A stretch of 64,000 bases of DNA from JAFMPW01 sp041743085 (GCA_041743085.1 JBGTNL010000108.1:1-64000), one strand, 5' to 3'; positions 44,463 through 54,192 are shown, counted from the stretch's first letter. Notes: generated by a model not told the origin, from the letters alone. Translations and numbers: made by a program.

Positions 44463-45689
44463 CTAGATCAGCATCTGCCTTGCTTTATGTACTCCCTCCA
44501 CCAACAGGTCAACTTCTTCCATTGTATTGTAAAAACTAAAACTGGCTCGTACCGTACCGGGAATTTTGAAGAAATCCATGACGGGCTGCGCACAATGGTG
44601 ACCCGTTCTGACCGCAATCCCCAACTTATCCAGAATAGTGCCAATGTCATAAGGATGTATCCCATCAATATTAAAGGAGACGACCGAGGTCTTATTTTTA
44701 GCCATGCCGTAAATTTTCAGTCCTTCAATTCCCAATAGTTGATGTGTGGCGTACTCCAAAAGTTCATGTTCGTAATGGGCAATGCTGTCTATCCCAATGG
44801 AATTGATGTAATCTATGGCTGCTCCAAAAGCAATTCCCCCACTGATATTGGGAGTACCGGCTTCAAATTTGTGCGGGAGATCTGCGTAGGTGGTTTTCTC
44901 AAAAGTAACTTCTTTTATCATTTCGCCCCCGCCCTGGTAAGGGGGTAGATCGTTTAGCCAGCTTTCCTTTCCGTACAGGATACCAACCCCGGTAGGGCCA
45001 AACATCTTGTGCGCCGATACCGTATAAAAGTCAACGTCGAGTTGTTGCATATCGGCCCGAAGATGCGGTGCCGCCTGTGCCCCGTCTATCAAAACCGCAG
45101 CCCCCGCCGTATGGGCTCCCTCTATGAGCTCCTCAATCGGATTAATAGTTCCCAAGGCATTGGAAACATGGTTGCAAAATACAAGTCTGGTCCTGTCCGA
45201 AAGCAAGCGGTGATATTCGTCCATCAGGAGTTCTCCCTCCTGATTCATCGGAATTACCTTCAGGATCGCACCCGTCTTTTCGCAAAGCATTTGCCAGGGC
45301 ACAATATTGGAATGGTGTTCCATGGCCGACACCAGAATTTCATCCTCTTTTTTGAGAATTGTAGAAAACCCGTTTGCTACCAGGTTAATACCGTGGGTAG
45401 TGCCCGATGTAAAAATAATTTCTTGGGGACGGCCTGCATTAAAATGCTTTTGAATTTTAACTCTTGCCTGTTCGTATTTGTCGGTAGCCTCCTGGGAAAG
45501 CGCATGTACCCCTCTGTGAATATTTGCATTGTAGTTGTGGTAATAGTCAACAATGGCATTTATAACTTGCTGGGGAGTTTGTGAAGTAGCGGCATTATCA
45601 AGGTATACAAGTGGCTGCCCATTGACCTTTCTTTGGAGAATTGGGAAGTCCTTACGGAGTGTTTGTATATCGAGAGATGTTTGTATCAT
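44463..45689 (-). CDS. sufS: Cysteine desulfurase SufS
   Basis: The 408-residue protein, a PLP enzyme, removes sulfur from cysteine for Fe-S assembly. The PLP lysine is in TVSAHKMFGPTGVGIL (about Lys229) and the catalytic Cys in VRTGHHCAQP (about Cys364). The N terminus YLDNAATSQTPQQVI is typical. It belongs to the SUF run. Confidence 0.95.
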   Translation of the reverse strand: MIQTSLDIQTLRKDFPILQRKVNGQPLVYLDNAATSQTPQQVINAIVDYYHNYNANIHRGVHALSQEATDKYEQARVKIQKHFNAGRPQEIIFTSGTTHGINLVANGFSTILKKEDEILVSAMEHHSNIVPWQMLCEKTGAILKVIPMNQEGELLMDEYHRLLSDRTRLVFCNHVSNALGTINPIEELIEGAHTAGAAVLIDGAQAAPHLRADMQQLDVDFYTVSAHKMFGPTGVGILYGKESWLNDLPPYQGGGEMIKEVTFEKTTYADLPHKFEAGTPNISGGIAFGAAIDYINSIGIDSIAHYEHELLEYATHQLLGIEGLKIYGMAKNKTSVVSFNIDGIHPYDIGTILDKLGIAVRTGHHCAQPVMDFFKIPGTVRASFSFYNTMEEVDLLVEGVHKARQMLI

Positions 45690-45790
45690 GTTCTACTCAA
45701 TTCAGCGATGTATTTAAATCCCCTTAAGACGTATCGCTCAGCCGACTCATAACTAACACTAACCGGATCAGAGATCGTAGAATGGCACTG

Positions 45791-47107
45791 CTAGAGTTCA
45801 AATCCCAGTCGAACCCCCAATTTATTGGCGATCAGCTTATTTATTCTGGTTTTTAGTTCAGGAATACGAACACTTTCCAGCACATTGTTGGCAAAAGCGT
45901 ACATTAAAAGGGCTTCCGCTTCTTTCCTGGGGATACCCCTGGATTGAAGGTAAAATAAGGCCTCCTCATCTAGTTGTCCTATAGTACAACCGTGTGAGCA
46001 CTTTACATCATCAGCAAAGATCTCGAGCTGGGGTTTGGAATTTATCGTTGCCTTATCGCTTATTAAAATATTATTATTCTGTTGAAATGCGTTGGTTTTC
46101 TGTGCTACTTTATCCACAATAATTTTACCATTGAAAACTCCGGTGGACCTTTCTCCGTAGATTCCCTTGTAGTCCTGGTGGCTTTCACAATTGGGTTCTC
46201 TGTGATGTACGAGGGTATGATGGTCCACATGTTGTTTTTCACCCAGAATGGTAACTCCTTTCAACGTAGAGTCTATACGTTCTCCATCCTGATAAAAATT
46301 GAGGTTATTCCGGGTAAGCCTGCCACCGAAGGAAAAGGTATGCACCTTAACGACACTGGTATCTTTCTGGGAAATATACGTATTGTCTATCAGCGATGCG
46401 GTTTTTACATCGTTCTGTACCTTGTAGTAGTCCACAATGGCGTTTTTGGCAGCAAATATTTCTGTGACTGAATTCGTTAACACTTCATTGGCGGTAAGGC
46501 TTTGATGCCTCTCCATAACCTGTAATTCAGCATTTTCTTCAGCAATGATCAAATTACGGGGCTGAAGCATAAGACTCGCCTCATTCCCGGTTGCAAAATG
46601 AATGATCTCTACGGGCTTTTTAGGTGCCTTGTTCTTCGGAATGTAAATGTACGCTCCCTCCCTGCAAAACGCAGTATTTAAGGAGGTAAGTGATTCATCG
46701 GCGGAGGCTACTTTGTTAAAGTAGACATCAATCACCTGTTTATACATGGGTTTTGTCAGGGCCGAACTCATCAAACAGATGTCTACCCCGTCATGGGTAG
46801 TTTCTGAAAGATAGGAACTATAGATCCCGTCTATAAAAACAATTTTATAGCTATCTATTTCATGCAAGAAATACTTTTTAACGTCCCGGTATTCCAGGGC
46901 ATTTGCCTCTTTTGGAAAGATGCTGAAATTTACCTTGAGCAGGCTGTTAAGGGAAGTATATTTCCAGGCCTCCAGTTTCTTACTTGGAAAGCCTTTGGTT
47001 TCAAAATTCTTTATGGCTTCTGAACGAATATCGTGTACGGGATGCTCCACGTCCACATTACTCTCAAATGCCAGAAAGGAAGAAACTAATTTATCTTTTA
47101 AATCCAT
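45791..47107 (-). CDS. sufD: SufD, SUF scaffold subunit
   Basis: I placed the start at ATG 47107 (MDLKDKLV). The upstream frame adds eight residues. The 438-residue product has the SufBD fold: parallel beta-helix core around residues 180-380 with CSHGCTIGQLDEEALFYLQSRG near the C terminus, the usual SufBD end region. It forms the SufBC2D scaffold with SufB and SufC. The gene is separated from sufC by the broken four-helix-bundle gene. Confidence 0.94.
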   Translation of the reverse strand: MDLKDKLVSSFLAFESNVDVEHPVHDIRSEAIKNFETKGFPSKKLEAWKYTSLNSLLKVNFSIFPKEANALEYRDVKKYFLHEIDSYKIVFIDGIYSSYLSETTHDGVDICLMSSALTKPMYKQVIDVYFNKVASADESLTSLNTAFCREGAYIYIPKNKAPKKPVEIIHFATGNEASLMLQPRNLIIAEENAELQVMERHQSLTANEVLTNSVTEIFAAKNAIVDYYKVQNDVKTASLIDNTYISQKDTSVVKVHTFSFGGRLTRNNLNFYQDGERIDSTLKGVTILGEKQHVDHHTLVHHREPNCESHQDYKGIYGERSTGVFNGKIIVDKVAQKTNAFQQNNNILISDKATINSKPQLEIFADDVKCSHGCTIGQLDEEALFYLQSRGIPRKEAEALLMYAFANNVLESVRIPELKTRINKLIANKLGVRLGFEL

Positions 47108-47154
47108 TTTTGAATGTTTCTTGTTTATCAAATAGTATTTGATGTTTCAAGTTT

Positions 47155-47556
47155 CTATTGTTTATTATCTTTTAACTTTATTCCTCTATAATGCTGCTTA
47201 TTCAAATAATTCATAAAGTTTGCAATTCTCCTGCTCAACTTTGCATCTTCAGAAGTCAATTTCAACATTATTTCTTCAGAAATGTAGTCATTATCAAAAA
47301 TCCGATACAACTGAGATCTCGCTTCTCCTGAAGAAGATTTCGCAGTCGACGGAAATTGTCCAAACTCAATATTACCATCCCTCTCAAAACCCTTAGCTAT
47401 GTTATCCATGTCGGATCCAGAAGAACCTTTGATCTAATCCCTAAATCTGAAATCGCCCTTAAGCTCGGTAGATTTAGATATAAGGATCACTTCTTTCACG
47501 AGCCTTCTGGCCTCCTGCCATATTTCTAAATCCTCAAACCTTTTAACCGTCGCCAT
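47155..47556 (-). pseudogene. Four-helix-bundle protein gene with in-frame stop
   Basis: From ATG at 47556 (MATVKRFEDLEIWQEAR) one frame runs through ELKGDFRFRD, then a TAG at 47434-47436, then IKGSSGSDMDNIAKGFERDG and ends at 47155. Intact relatives have Gln (CAG) at the TAG position, so one C-to-T change explains the stop. These small proteins resemble the 23S rRNA intervening-sequence (four-helix-bundle) family, whose role is unclear. It lies inside the SUF operon between sufC and sufD and could be selfish cargo. Confidence 0.8.
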
Positions 47557-47614
47557 AACCTGAAACCACAGAAACCGGAAACCGTAAATAAAAAATTTCT
47601 TGAAACCGACTGTC

Positions 47615-47630
47615 CCTGCCTGCCGGCAGG
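47615..47630. repeat. REP-like palindrome, copy 4
   Basis: CCTGCCGGCAGG (47619-47630) is a perfect 12-bp palindrome preceded by CCTG, so the local sequence is close to the other three copies. It lies between sufC and the four-helix-bundle remnant. Confidence 0.6.
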
Positions 47631-47662
47631 CTCGAGGCAGAGCCATCGGGGAATTATTTGGA

Positions 47663-48415
47663 TTAAACTACCGGTTCATTTTTAAGCCAGTCATATCCTT
47701 TTTCCTCCAGTTCCAGAGCAAGTTCCTTGGAACCCGACTTCACAATTTTACCTTCGTGCAAAACGTGGACATAATCCGGGATAATGTGTTCCAACAGGCG
47801 CTGATAATGCGTTATAAGAATGACAGCATTGTCCTTGCTCTTGAGTTTGTTCACCCCGTTGGCTACAATCCGAAGTGCATCTATGTCCAGGCCCGAATCT
47901 GTTTCGTCTAGAATGGCGAGCTTTGGCTCCAGCATTGCCATCTGAAAAATTTCATTCCTTTTTTTCTCTCCTCCCGAAAATCCTTCGTTGAGGGAACGTG
48001 ATAAAAACTTACGGTCAATATCTAACATTTCAGATTTCTGACGTATCATTTTCAACATCTCGTTCGCAGGCATATCATCTCGCCCGTTGGCCTTTCTGGT
48101 TTCGTTTATTGCGGTTTTCATGAAGTTCGTTACGGAAACACCAGGTATCTCCACCGGATATTGAAAGGAAAGAAAAATTCCTTTATGTGCCCTTTCTTCC
48201 GGGGCCGTCTCTTCCAGATCTTCTCCTTCAAAGAATATTTCCCCTTTGGTAACCTCAAACTCTTCCTTCCCGGCTATGACAGCGGCCAAAGTGCTTTTAC
48301 CGGAACCATTTGGACCCATAATTGCATGAACCTCTCCGACATTAACCTCCAGATTTATTCCTTTGAGTATTTCGTTTCCCTCTACACCTGCGTGCAGGTT
48401 GTTAATTTTCAACAT
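47663..48415 (-). CDS. sufC: SufC ATPase of the SUF scaffold
   Basis: The product has 250 residues. It is an ABC-type ATPase without membrane domains. Walker A is GPNGSGKST, the signature is NEGFSGGEKKRNEI, and the Walker B Asp-Glu is in LAILDETDSGLD. It drives SufBC2D scaffold changes during cluster assembly. It starts 6 bp after the lactonase-like gene. Confidence 0.96.
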   Translation of the reverse strand: MLKINNLHAGVEGNEILKGINLEVNVGEVHAIMGPNGSGKSTLAAVIAGKEEFEVTKGEIFFEGEDLEETAPEERAHKGIFLSFQYPVEIPGVSVTNFMKTAINETRKANGRDDMPANEMLKMIRQKSEMLDIDRKFLSRSLNEGFSGGEKKRNEIFQMAMLEPKLAILDETDSGLDIDALRIVANGVNKLKSKDNAVILITHYQRLLEHIIPDYVHVLHEGKIVKSGSKELALELEEKGYDWLKNEPVV

Positions 48416-48421
48416 TTTCTT

Positions 48422-49306
48422 TTATTTTAAATATTCGGGTGCTTTCGGCATTTTATTAAAATCATCCTTCTGGTGCTGCAGGTATACTTTTGCATTCTTT
48501 TCATTCGCAAAAGCTTCAAAAGTTTCCATACTGGCAAGAGTTTGCTCAACATCGAAATTAAAAACAGGAACTCTTTTGTGTTCCCTGTTCCCATATAAAT
48601 GATACAAATCCCCACTTAACAAGACGGGGCCGTGCTCGGCTAAATCCAGAAACAACACCTGATGTCCCGGGGTATGGCCGGGCATGGATTTCAGAACTAC
48701 TGTTCCATCCCCGAATACATCAAAATCCCCGTTCAATTTCTTCACATTGGCCAATTCCCTGATGGCATTATAGTTATCGGCATTGTTTTTTTGGGATTCC
48801 TCACTGGTAATAAAATCGTATTCGGATTCCTGCACAAGCCAGGTAGCTTCCTTAAAGGTATTGGCGTGCCCGCTATGATCAAAATGCGTGTGTGAAAGTG
48901 CAATATATGAAAAGTCGGGGGGAGACAAACCTATTTTTTTCAATTGATTTAACACCGAATCTTTCCTGGAAACGGTAAAATTTCCATCAGCTGAAGTGAA
49001 AGGCTCCTCCATTGCGATTAACCCTTCCGGCAGGCCGGCATCCCACATTAGATTACCTTCAGGGTGACTTATTACATAAAAAGGATCTGCAAATTCCTTG
49101 GTTTGCCCATGATACGTGGTGTCCTGAGAAAATAATTCAAGATTATTCACCATCACAGTGCCTCCGTTAAAGGTATATAATTTAACCTCCGGAACTTTCG
49201 TTTGAGTTTCATCCGCTGCTGTTACAGCCTGTTCTTTTTTGCTTTCTTTACAGGAAAACAACATCAGGGCTATCAATAAAATACCTGTGAACCTTTTCAT
49301 CTTCAA
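48422..49306 (-). CDS. Metallo-beta-lactamase-fold lipoprotein, lactonase-like
   Basis: The protein has 294 residues. The lipobox LMLFSCKES makes it a lipoprotein on the cell surface side. The HxHxDH motif is SHTHFDHSGH (about residues 139-148), further ligands are His in MPGHTPGH and Asp in LSGDLYH. The overall pattern resembles N-acyl homoserine lactonases and related metal hydrolases, with an N-terminal strand TFNGGTVMVNNLELFS. It lies between sufB and sufC with gaps of 6 and 9 bp, so it is co-transcribed. Whether it degrades signals or has a role in iron-sulfur homeostasis is open. Confidence 0.85.
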   Translation of the reverse strand: MKMKRFTGILLIALMLFSCKESKKEQAVTAADETQTKVPEVKLYTFNGGTVMVNNLELFSQDTTYHGQTKEFADPFYVISHPEGNLMWDAGLPEGLIAMEEPFTSADGNFTVSRKDSVLNQLKKIGLSPPDFSYIALSHTHFDHSGHANTFKEATWLVQESEYDFITSEESQKNNADNYNAIRELANVKKLNGDFDVFGDGTVVLKSMPGHTPGHQVLFLDLAEHGPVLLSGDLYHLYGNREHKRVPVFNFDVEQTLASMETFEAFANEKNAKVYLQHQKDDFNKMPKAPEYLK

Positions 49307-49315
49307 ATCTTCAAA

Positions 49316-50761
49316 TTACCCTACTGAACCTTCCAAACTAATTTCCAAAAGTTTTTGTGCTTCAACGGCGAATTCCATAGGCAGTTTATTCAGCACTTCC
49401 TTGCTAAAACCATTGACGATCAAGGCAATGGCCTTCTCCGTGTCTATTCCCCGCTGGTTGCAGTAAAATATCTGATCCTCCCCTATTTTACTTGTCGTTG
49501 CCTCATGTTCAATCTGTGCCGTTTTATTCTTGACCTCTATATAAGGAAAGGTATGGGCCCCGCAGTCATTACCCATTAAAAGCGAATCACATTGGGAAAA
49601 ATTTCTGGCATTTTCAGCTCTGCTGTTTACCTGTACCAATCCTCTGTAGCTGTTTTGAGATTTTCCCGCCGAGATCCCTTTCGAAATAATGGTACTCCTG
49701 GTATTTTTTCCCAAATGAACCATTTTAGTGCCTGTATCCGCCTGTTGATGATTATTGGTGACAGCTATGGAATAGAACTCGCCTATGGAGTTATCGCCCT
49801 TTAAAATACAGGAAGGGTATTTCCAGGTGATGGCCGATCCGGTCTCAACCTGTGTCCACGAGATCTTTGCACTGTGTTCGCACAGCCCTCTTTTGGTCAC
49901 AAAATTAAATACCCCGCCTTTACCGTTCTTATCCCCGGGGAACCAATTTTGTACCGTTGAGTATTTTATTTCCGAATTATCTAAAGCGATAAGTTCAACA
50001 ACCGCCGCATGCAGCTGATTTTCATCCCTTGAAGGCGCTGTACAGCCTTCCAGATAACTCACATAACTTCCTTCATCCGCTATAACGAGCGTCCTCTCGA
50101 ACTGCCCGGTGCCCGCCTGATTTATTCTGAAATAAGTGGAAAGTTCCATTGGGCAACGCACCCCTTTTGGAATATAACAGAAAGAACCGTCCGAAAACAC
50201 CGCTGAATTCAAAGCGGCATAGAAGTTGTCCTTTGGTGGCACCACAGAGCCGATGTACTTTTTTACCAGTTCCGAATGTTCCTTAATGGCCTCCGAAATA
50301 GAACAGAAAATAATACCTTTTTCCGCCAAGGTCTTTTTAAAGGTGGTAGCTACCGATACTGAATCCATTACAATATCCACGGCAACCCCTGCCAATGTTT
50401 TCTGTTCGTCCACAGAAATGCCTAATTTTTTAAACGTATCGAGCAATTCCGGATCTACCTCATCCAAATTGTTGTACTTGGGCTTCTTATTGGGAGCGGA
50501 ATAGTATGAAATATCCTGAAAATCCGGTTTCTTGTAGCGAATATTCGCCCACTCCGGCTCTATCATTTCTTTCCAGCCCCTAAATGCCTGCAGCCGCCAT
50601 TCCGTCATCCATTCCGGTTCTTCCTTCTTTTTGGAAATAGCGATAACGATATCCTCGTTCAATCCTTTTGGAAGCGTGTCCGATTCAATGTCCGTATAGA
50701 AACCGTACTCATATTCCTTGGTTTCCAGTTCCTTCTTTAATTCTTCTTCAGTATATGCCAT
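49316..50761 (-). CDS. sufB: SufB, SUF scaffold subunit
   Basis: The product has 481 residues. It builds the Fe-S cluster on SufBC2D. The central beta-helix and motifs AAVVELIALDNSEIKYSTVQ and SRAENARNFSQCDSLLMG, with a conserved Cys in the latter, fit the family. The N terminus begins AYTEEELKKELETKEYEYGF. It lies 67 bp after sufA. Confidence 0.96.
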   Translation of the reverse strand: MAYTEEELKKELETKEYEYGFYTDIESDTLPKGLNEDIVIAISKKKEEPEWMTEWRLQAFRGWKEMIEPEWANIRYKKPDFQDISYYSAPNKKPKYNNLDEVDPELLDTFKKLGISVDEQKTLAGVAVDIVMDSVSVATTFKKTLAEKGIIFCSISEAIKEHSELVKKYIGSVVPPKDNFYAALNSAVFSDGSFCYIPKGVRCPMELSTYFRINQAGTGQFERTLVIADEGSYVSYLEGCTAPSRDENQLHAAVVELIALDNSEIKYSTVQNWFPGDKNGKGGVFNFVTKRGLCEHSAKISWTQVETGSAITWKYPSCILKGDNSIGEFYSIAVTNNHQQADTGTKMVHLGKNTRSTIISKGISAGKSQNSYRGLVQVNSRAENARNFSQCDSLLMGNDCGAHTFPYIEVKNKTAQIEHEATTSKIGEDQIFYCNQRGIDTEKAIALIVNGFSKEVLNKLPMEFAVEAQKLLEISLEGSVG

Positions 50762-50828
50762 TTTTTCTCAATTTACCAATTGTTCCATGGCACAATTGGT
50801 TCATTCGTACATTTTCACATTGCTATAA

Positions 50829-51158
50829 CTACAAGGAGAAACTCTCTCCGCACCCACAGGTTCGCTGTGCATTGGGATTGTTGAAAACAAATCCCTTGCC
50901 GTTAAGTCCCCCCGAATACTCTAAAATGGTCCCCACCAGATATAAAAAACTCTTTTTGTCCACTAGTATACGGACCGAATTGTCTTCAAAGACTTTGTCG
51001 GAAGCGTCTATCTTATTATCAAACCTGAGTTCATATGATAAGCCGCTGCAACCGCCACTTTTAACACCAACCCTTACGTAGTCCTTGGTGGCGTCATAGC
51101 CTTCCTCCTGCATTAAGCTAATAACCCGATGCTTGGCTGTTTCTGAAACCTGTATCAT
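50829..51158 (-). CDS. sufA: HesB/IscA-type A-type carrier
   Basis: The protein has 109 residues. The three carrier cysteines are in SGGCSGLSYE and the C-terminal RTCGCGESFSL. It transfers assembled Fe-S clusters to apoproteins. It is the first gene of the SUF run, and the promoter at 51188-51221 lies in front. Confidence 0.93.
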   Translation of the reverse strand: MIQVSETAKHRVISLMQEEGYDATKDYVRVGVKSGGCSGLSYELRFDNKIDASDKVFEDNSVRILVDKKSFLYLVGTILEYSGGLNGKGFVFNNPNAQRTCGCGESFSL

Positions 51159-51187
51159 CCTTATTTGGTATTATTCTAAATAGTTTA

Positions 51188-51221
51188 CAAATATAGTGTA
51201 TAAGTAGGGTTTTACCACAAA
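51188..51221 (-). promoter_or_regulatory. Promoter of the SUF operon
   Basis: CAAATATA at 51188-51195 reads TATATTTG, a full TAnnTTTG match, 29 bp before the sufA start. CAAA at 51218-51221 (TTTG on the minus strand) is a -33 element at a slightly long 22-bp spacer. It should drive sufA through at least sufE. Confidence 0.55.
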
Positions 51222-51515
51222 ACCTAACATTATTATAACGCATATTACTATAGTGGTTTTCTATCGGATTTTGGAATTAATATACAGAAAGGGATTCTAA
51301 TAGTAGTTAAGGAGGGTAGGAATTGCAATTACATTTGCATTCTTGAAGAGAACTTATAATGAGAAAAGGCCATCATTCCGCAGTATACGGACCAATGCCC
51401 ATTATGGGCTTTCATATGTTTAAATTTCTTAATGTCCGTTTTATAATTTTTGTATTTTATGGTTGGTAAGGTACTATTTGCATACGTTAACAACAAAATT
51501 TTTCGTTGACCCGTA
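51222..51515. other. Intergenic, no gene seen
   Basis: No ORF with convincing features and no clear terminator or hairpin were found. The sequence is AT-rich. Confidence 0.4.
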
Positions 51516-52868
51516 CTACCTGATCTTAACAAGGACAAGATCTTCCATTCCTTTATTTTCCAGCATTGGGAAATCCGAACTTGAGCTGGACCCCGCAACA
51601 AGAATGCTGTTTTGGCTATTTTCAATTGCGTCATAACCGAAATCCAGGGCGGAGCCCCCGTAAGTTTGCTGCCAGATAGGATTCCCTTCACTATCGGTTT
51701 TGAGCACCCAAATGTCGTTTTCGCCTGCATTTTCAGTAACATCCATGTCCGAGCTTCGCGAATTTCCACTTATGACAAAACCCCCATCACCTGTTAAACT
51801 TACACTTTGTGCGGTATCATAGGCCGTACCCCCATACGTTCTTTCCCATAATAAATTGCCGTTTTCGTCTATTTTAATAAGCCAGATGTCCGATGCCCCG
51901 TTATTTTTTGACACATCCTCATCCGTACTAAAGGTATGGCCCGCTACAACGTAGGCATTATCAGAGGTTTTGGCGATATCATAGGAAACTTCAATTCCTG
52001 AACCTCCATAGGATCTTTCCCATACCAGATCCCCGTTATCAGCTATTTTTACCACCCAAAAATCATAGCTGCCTTTGGAGAGTGAAATGTCCGAATCCCC
52101 ACTTTCTGAAAAGCCTGCCATAATAAATCCTCCGTCGTTTGCCTGTACCACACTGTGCGCCCTGTCATTGTTAGTGCCTCCGAAATATCTTCGCCACAAC
52201 AGGTTTCCACCGGCATCCAAACGGGAACCCCAGAATTCTCCAACCCCGTGCCGCGTTAACGAGTTCCCTTTGGACGTACTGCCTTCTCCTCCCGAGGAAA
52301 CTACATCTAAAAAGCCGACGAAAAAGAAGCCACCATCCGAAGTTTGCACCAGGTCATAGGAGTGGTCGTGCCCCGGGAACCCAAAACTCTTCTCCCATTC
52401 AATGCCGCCCGCCGCATCTAATTTAAGGATCCAATTGTCATGAAAACCCTCGTTCCTACTGCCATCACCGTCACTGCTCATAGCGTAACCCACTATGCCA
52501 TAACCACCATCGGCAGTCTGGATAACGGATTGCCCCCTGTCATCCTTGCTGCCCCCATAGGTGTTGTTCCATTCTAAATTGCCTTCGGGATCTAGCTTTA
52601 ATAGCCAATAATCATTCACTGCTGTGGTTTTTCCGGCAACATCCCCGTCCGCACTGTTGGTATAGCCCAGGACGGCAAAGCCTCCGTCACTGGTGTTAAT
52701 AAGGGATTGCGCAGTATCACTGCCACTACCCCCATAGCTTTTGACCCATTCCAATTCTCCGGAAAATCCCGAATCTTCCAAAACGTTTTGTTCGCCAGAT
52801 TCCAGGGCATCATTAGAACAGGAAAATGCCGTGGAGAAAATCAATATGAACAGTAATTTTTTAGGCAT
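51516..52868 (-). CDS. Beta-propeller-like lipoprotein with seven repeats
   Basis: The protein has 450 residues with a lipobox (FSTAFSCSNDA). After about residue 35 it consists of seven repeats of about 57 residues, each starting with a YGGS/FGG element (SYGGSGSDTAQSL, TYGGSKDDRGQSV, SFGFPGHDHSYDL, YFGGTNNDRAHSV, SYGGSGIEVSYDI, TYGGTAYDTAQSV, TYGGSALDFGYDA). Each then has a DGGF-type turn and a WLLKLDxxGNLxW end. Seven such units suggest a seven-bladed propeller. Surface lipoproteins of this form probably bind or cut polymers, but no catalytic residue is evident. Confidence 0.85.
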   Translation of the reverse strand: MPKKLLFILIFSTAFSCSNDALESGEQNVLEDSGFSGELEWVKSYGGSGSDTAQSLINTSDGGFAVLGYTNSADGDVAGKTTAVNDYWLLKLDPEGNLEWNNTYGGSKDDRGQSVIQTADGGYGIVGYAMSSDGDGSRNEGFHDNWILKLDAAGGIEWEKSFGFPGHDHSYDLVQTSDGGFFFVGFLDVVSSGGEGSTSKGNSLTRHGVGEFWGSRLDAGGNLLWRRYFGGTNNDRAHSVVQANDGGFIMAGFSESGDSDISLSKGSYDFWVVKIADNGDLVWERSYGGSGIEVSYDIAKTSDNAYVVAGHTFSTDEDVSKNNGASDIWLIKIDENGNLLWERTYGGTAYDTAQSVSLTGDGGFVISGNSRSSDMDVTENAGENDIWVLKTDSEGNPIWQQTYGGSALDFGYDAIENSQNSILVAGSSSSSDFPMLENKGMEDLVLVKIR

Positions 52869-52871
52869 TAT

Positions 52872-54125
52872 CTAATTCGATTTTTTTATGACAAAAAGGC
52901 CGGAACCAATGTCGCTTATTATGATCTTCCCGCTTTCAAAATAAGGGTACACACTCCATACCCCATTGAAAGAAGGGGTATCATTGGCCGGCAACGTATC
53001 AAAAAAACCCCTTTCAGTTATTGTTCTGTTTTCTATCCCGGAGATATCCAGGATACGAACCCCGGCGCTATAGTTTGCTAAAAAGAATTCGGTCCCCTTT
53101 ACATAACCATTGTGGTCAATGGCTGTGGTAGCCCCGAAGTACGTAGTGAATAACACCGGATTATCGAGATCTGTCATATCAAAGACAAGCGTCCTGGAGT
53201 TAAAGCCAATATTAATTTCATCCGTTTCATCGCCCAGAATGAAATAGCGCTGATCCTCGGTAAACCACCCCTGATGTGTATACCCAACATTGCTATACTG
53301 GATGGTGGCAATATTTTCAGGGTTGTCCTTTTCTGTAATATCTACAACCACAACACTACTTTCATTCGCCCCAACCAATATTTCGCTTCCCAAATAATCG
53401 GTATCAGGGCCGTTATAGGAAATCACCTGGGCATCATGGGTATACCCGTTATCACCATAACCTCCTGCAGCTACGGGATTTTTTGGATCCTGAATATTAA
53501 CGAAATGTACCCCTCCGTTAAATACGTCATCCCTTGCCGTTCCTACAGGATATGCAAAACCTGTTTCCTCATTGATCACTATATTGTGCGAATTGCCAAA
53601 GCCGGTGTAGTGCGCATCTGCTGAAAAGGTGGCGGGCGGATTGGTAACATTTCTCAATGCCGTCAGATCAAATACCTGCATTCCATGACCGGCGGCTTCG
53701 GAGCCTATAAAAGCATGGTTTTGATAGACTTTCAGGTCTCTCCATGAACTGTTCGTGGTTGCCGTAGGCAATTTACCAAGGAATACGAGGTTTTCGGTAT
53801 CGGAAATGTCCACAAAGGCCGTACCGTTGTCCAGTCCGACCAAAGCGTATTCCTTGCCCGAATCCGGATCCGTCCATCCCCAGATATCATTGGCTGATGC
53901 CGCCGCCAGATCAGGCAGTGAAATCCTGCCCAGAAGATCATACCCGTCACAGGGATAGTTCCCCGCCATACCATTTTCACAAGGAACGGATCCGGTCTGT
54001 GGCTCGTCGTCTCCTCCTCCGGGAGACATGTCATCTGTCATTCCAATTGGATCAGTTCTCGTATTGTCTTTAGAACAGGAAATAATCAAAAATGCGAAAA
54101 GAGCAAGAAGACATATCTTTTGCAT
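52872..54125 (-). CDS. Choice-of-anchor B/LVIVD-type lipoprotein
   Basis: The protein has 417 residues. The lipobox is FLIISCSKDN. The mature part repeats a pattern of VDISD-type and LxVFDMTDLDNPVL units, typical of LVIVD beta-propeller proteins. GFGNSHNIVINEETGFAYP and HQGWFTEDQRYFILGDE fit the choice-of-anchor B family. The gene lies 3 bp after the seven-repeat lipoprotein and may be transcribed with it. The function is not known. Confidence 0.83.
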   Translation of the reverse strand: MQKICLLALFAFLIISCSKDNTRTDPIGMTDDMSPGGGDDEPQTGSVPCENGMAGNYPCDGYDLLGRISLPDLAAASANDIWGWTDPDSGKEYALVGLDNGTAFVDISDTENLVFLGKLPTATTNSSWRDLKVYQNHAFIGSEAAGHGMQVFDLTALRNVTNPPATFSADAHYTGFGNSHNIVINEETGFAYPVGTARDDVFNGGVHFVNIQDPKNPVAAGGYGDNGYTHDAQVISYNGPDTDYLGSEILVGANESSVVVVDITEKDNPENIATIQYSNVGYTHQGWFTEDQRYFILGDETDEINIGFNSRTLVFDMTDLDNPVLFTTYFGATTAIDHNGYVKGTEFFLANYSAGVRILDISGIENRTITERGFFDTLPANDTPSFNGVWSVYPYFESGKIIISDIGSGLFVIKKSN

Positions 54126-54192
54126 AGCAATAATTAGTTAGAGACTAAAATTCTTTTTCCCGATAAAGATACCATTTAAATCCTATCCGGCT

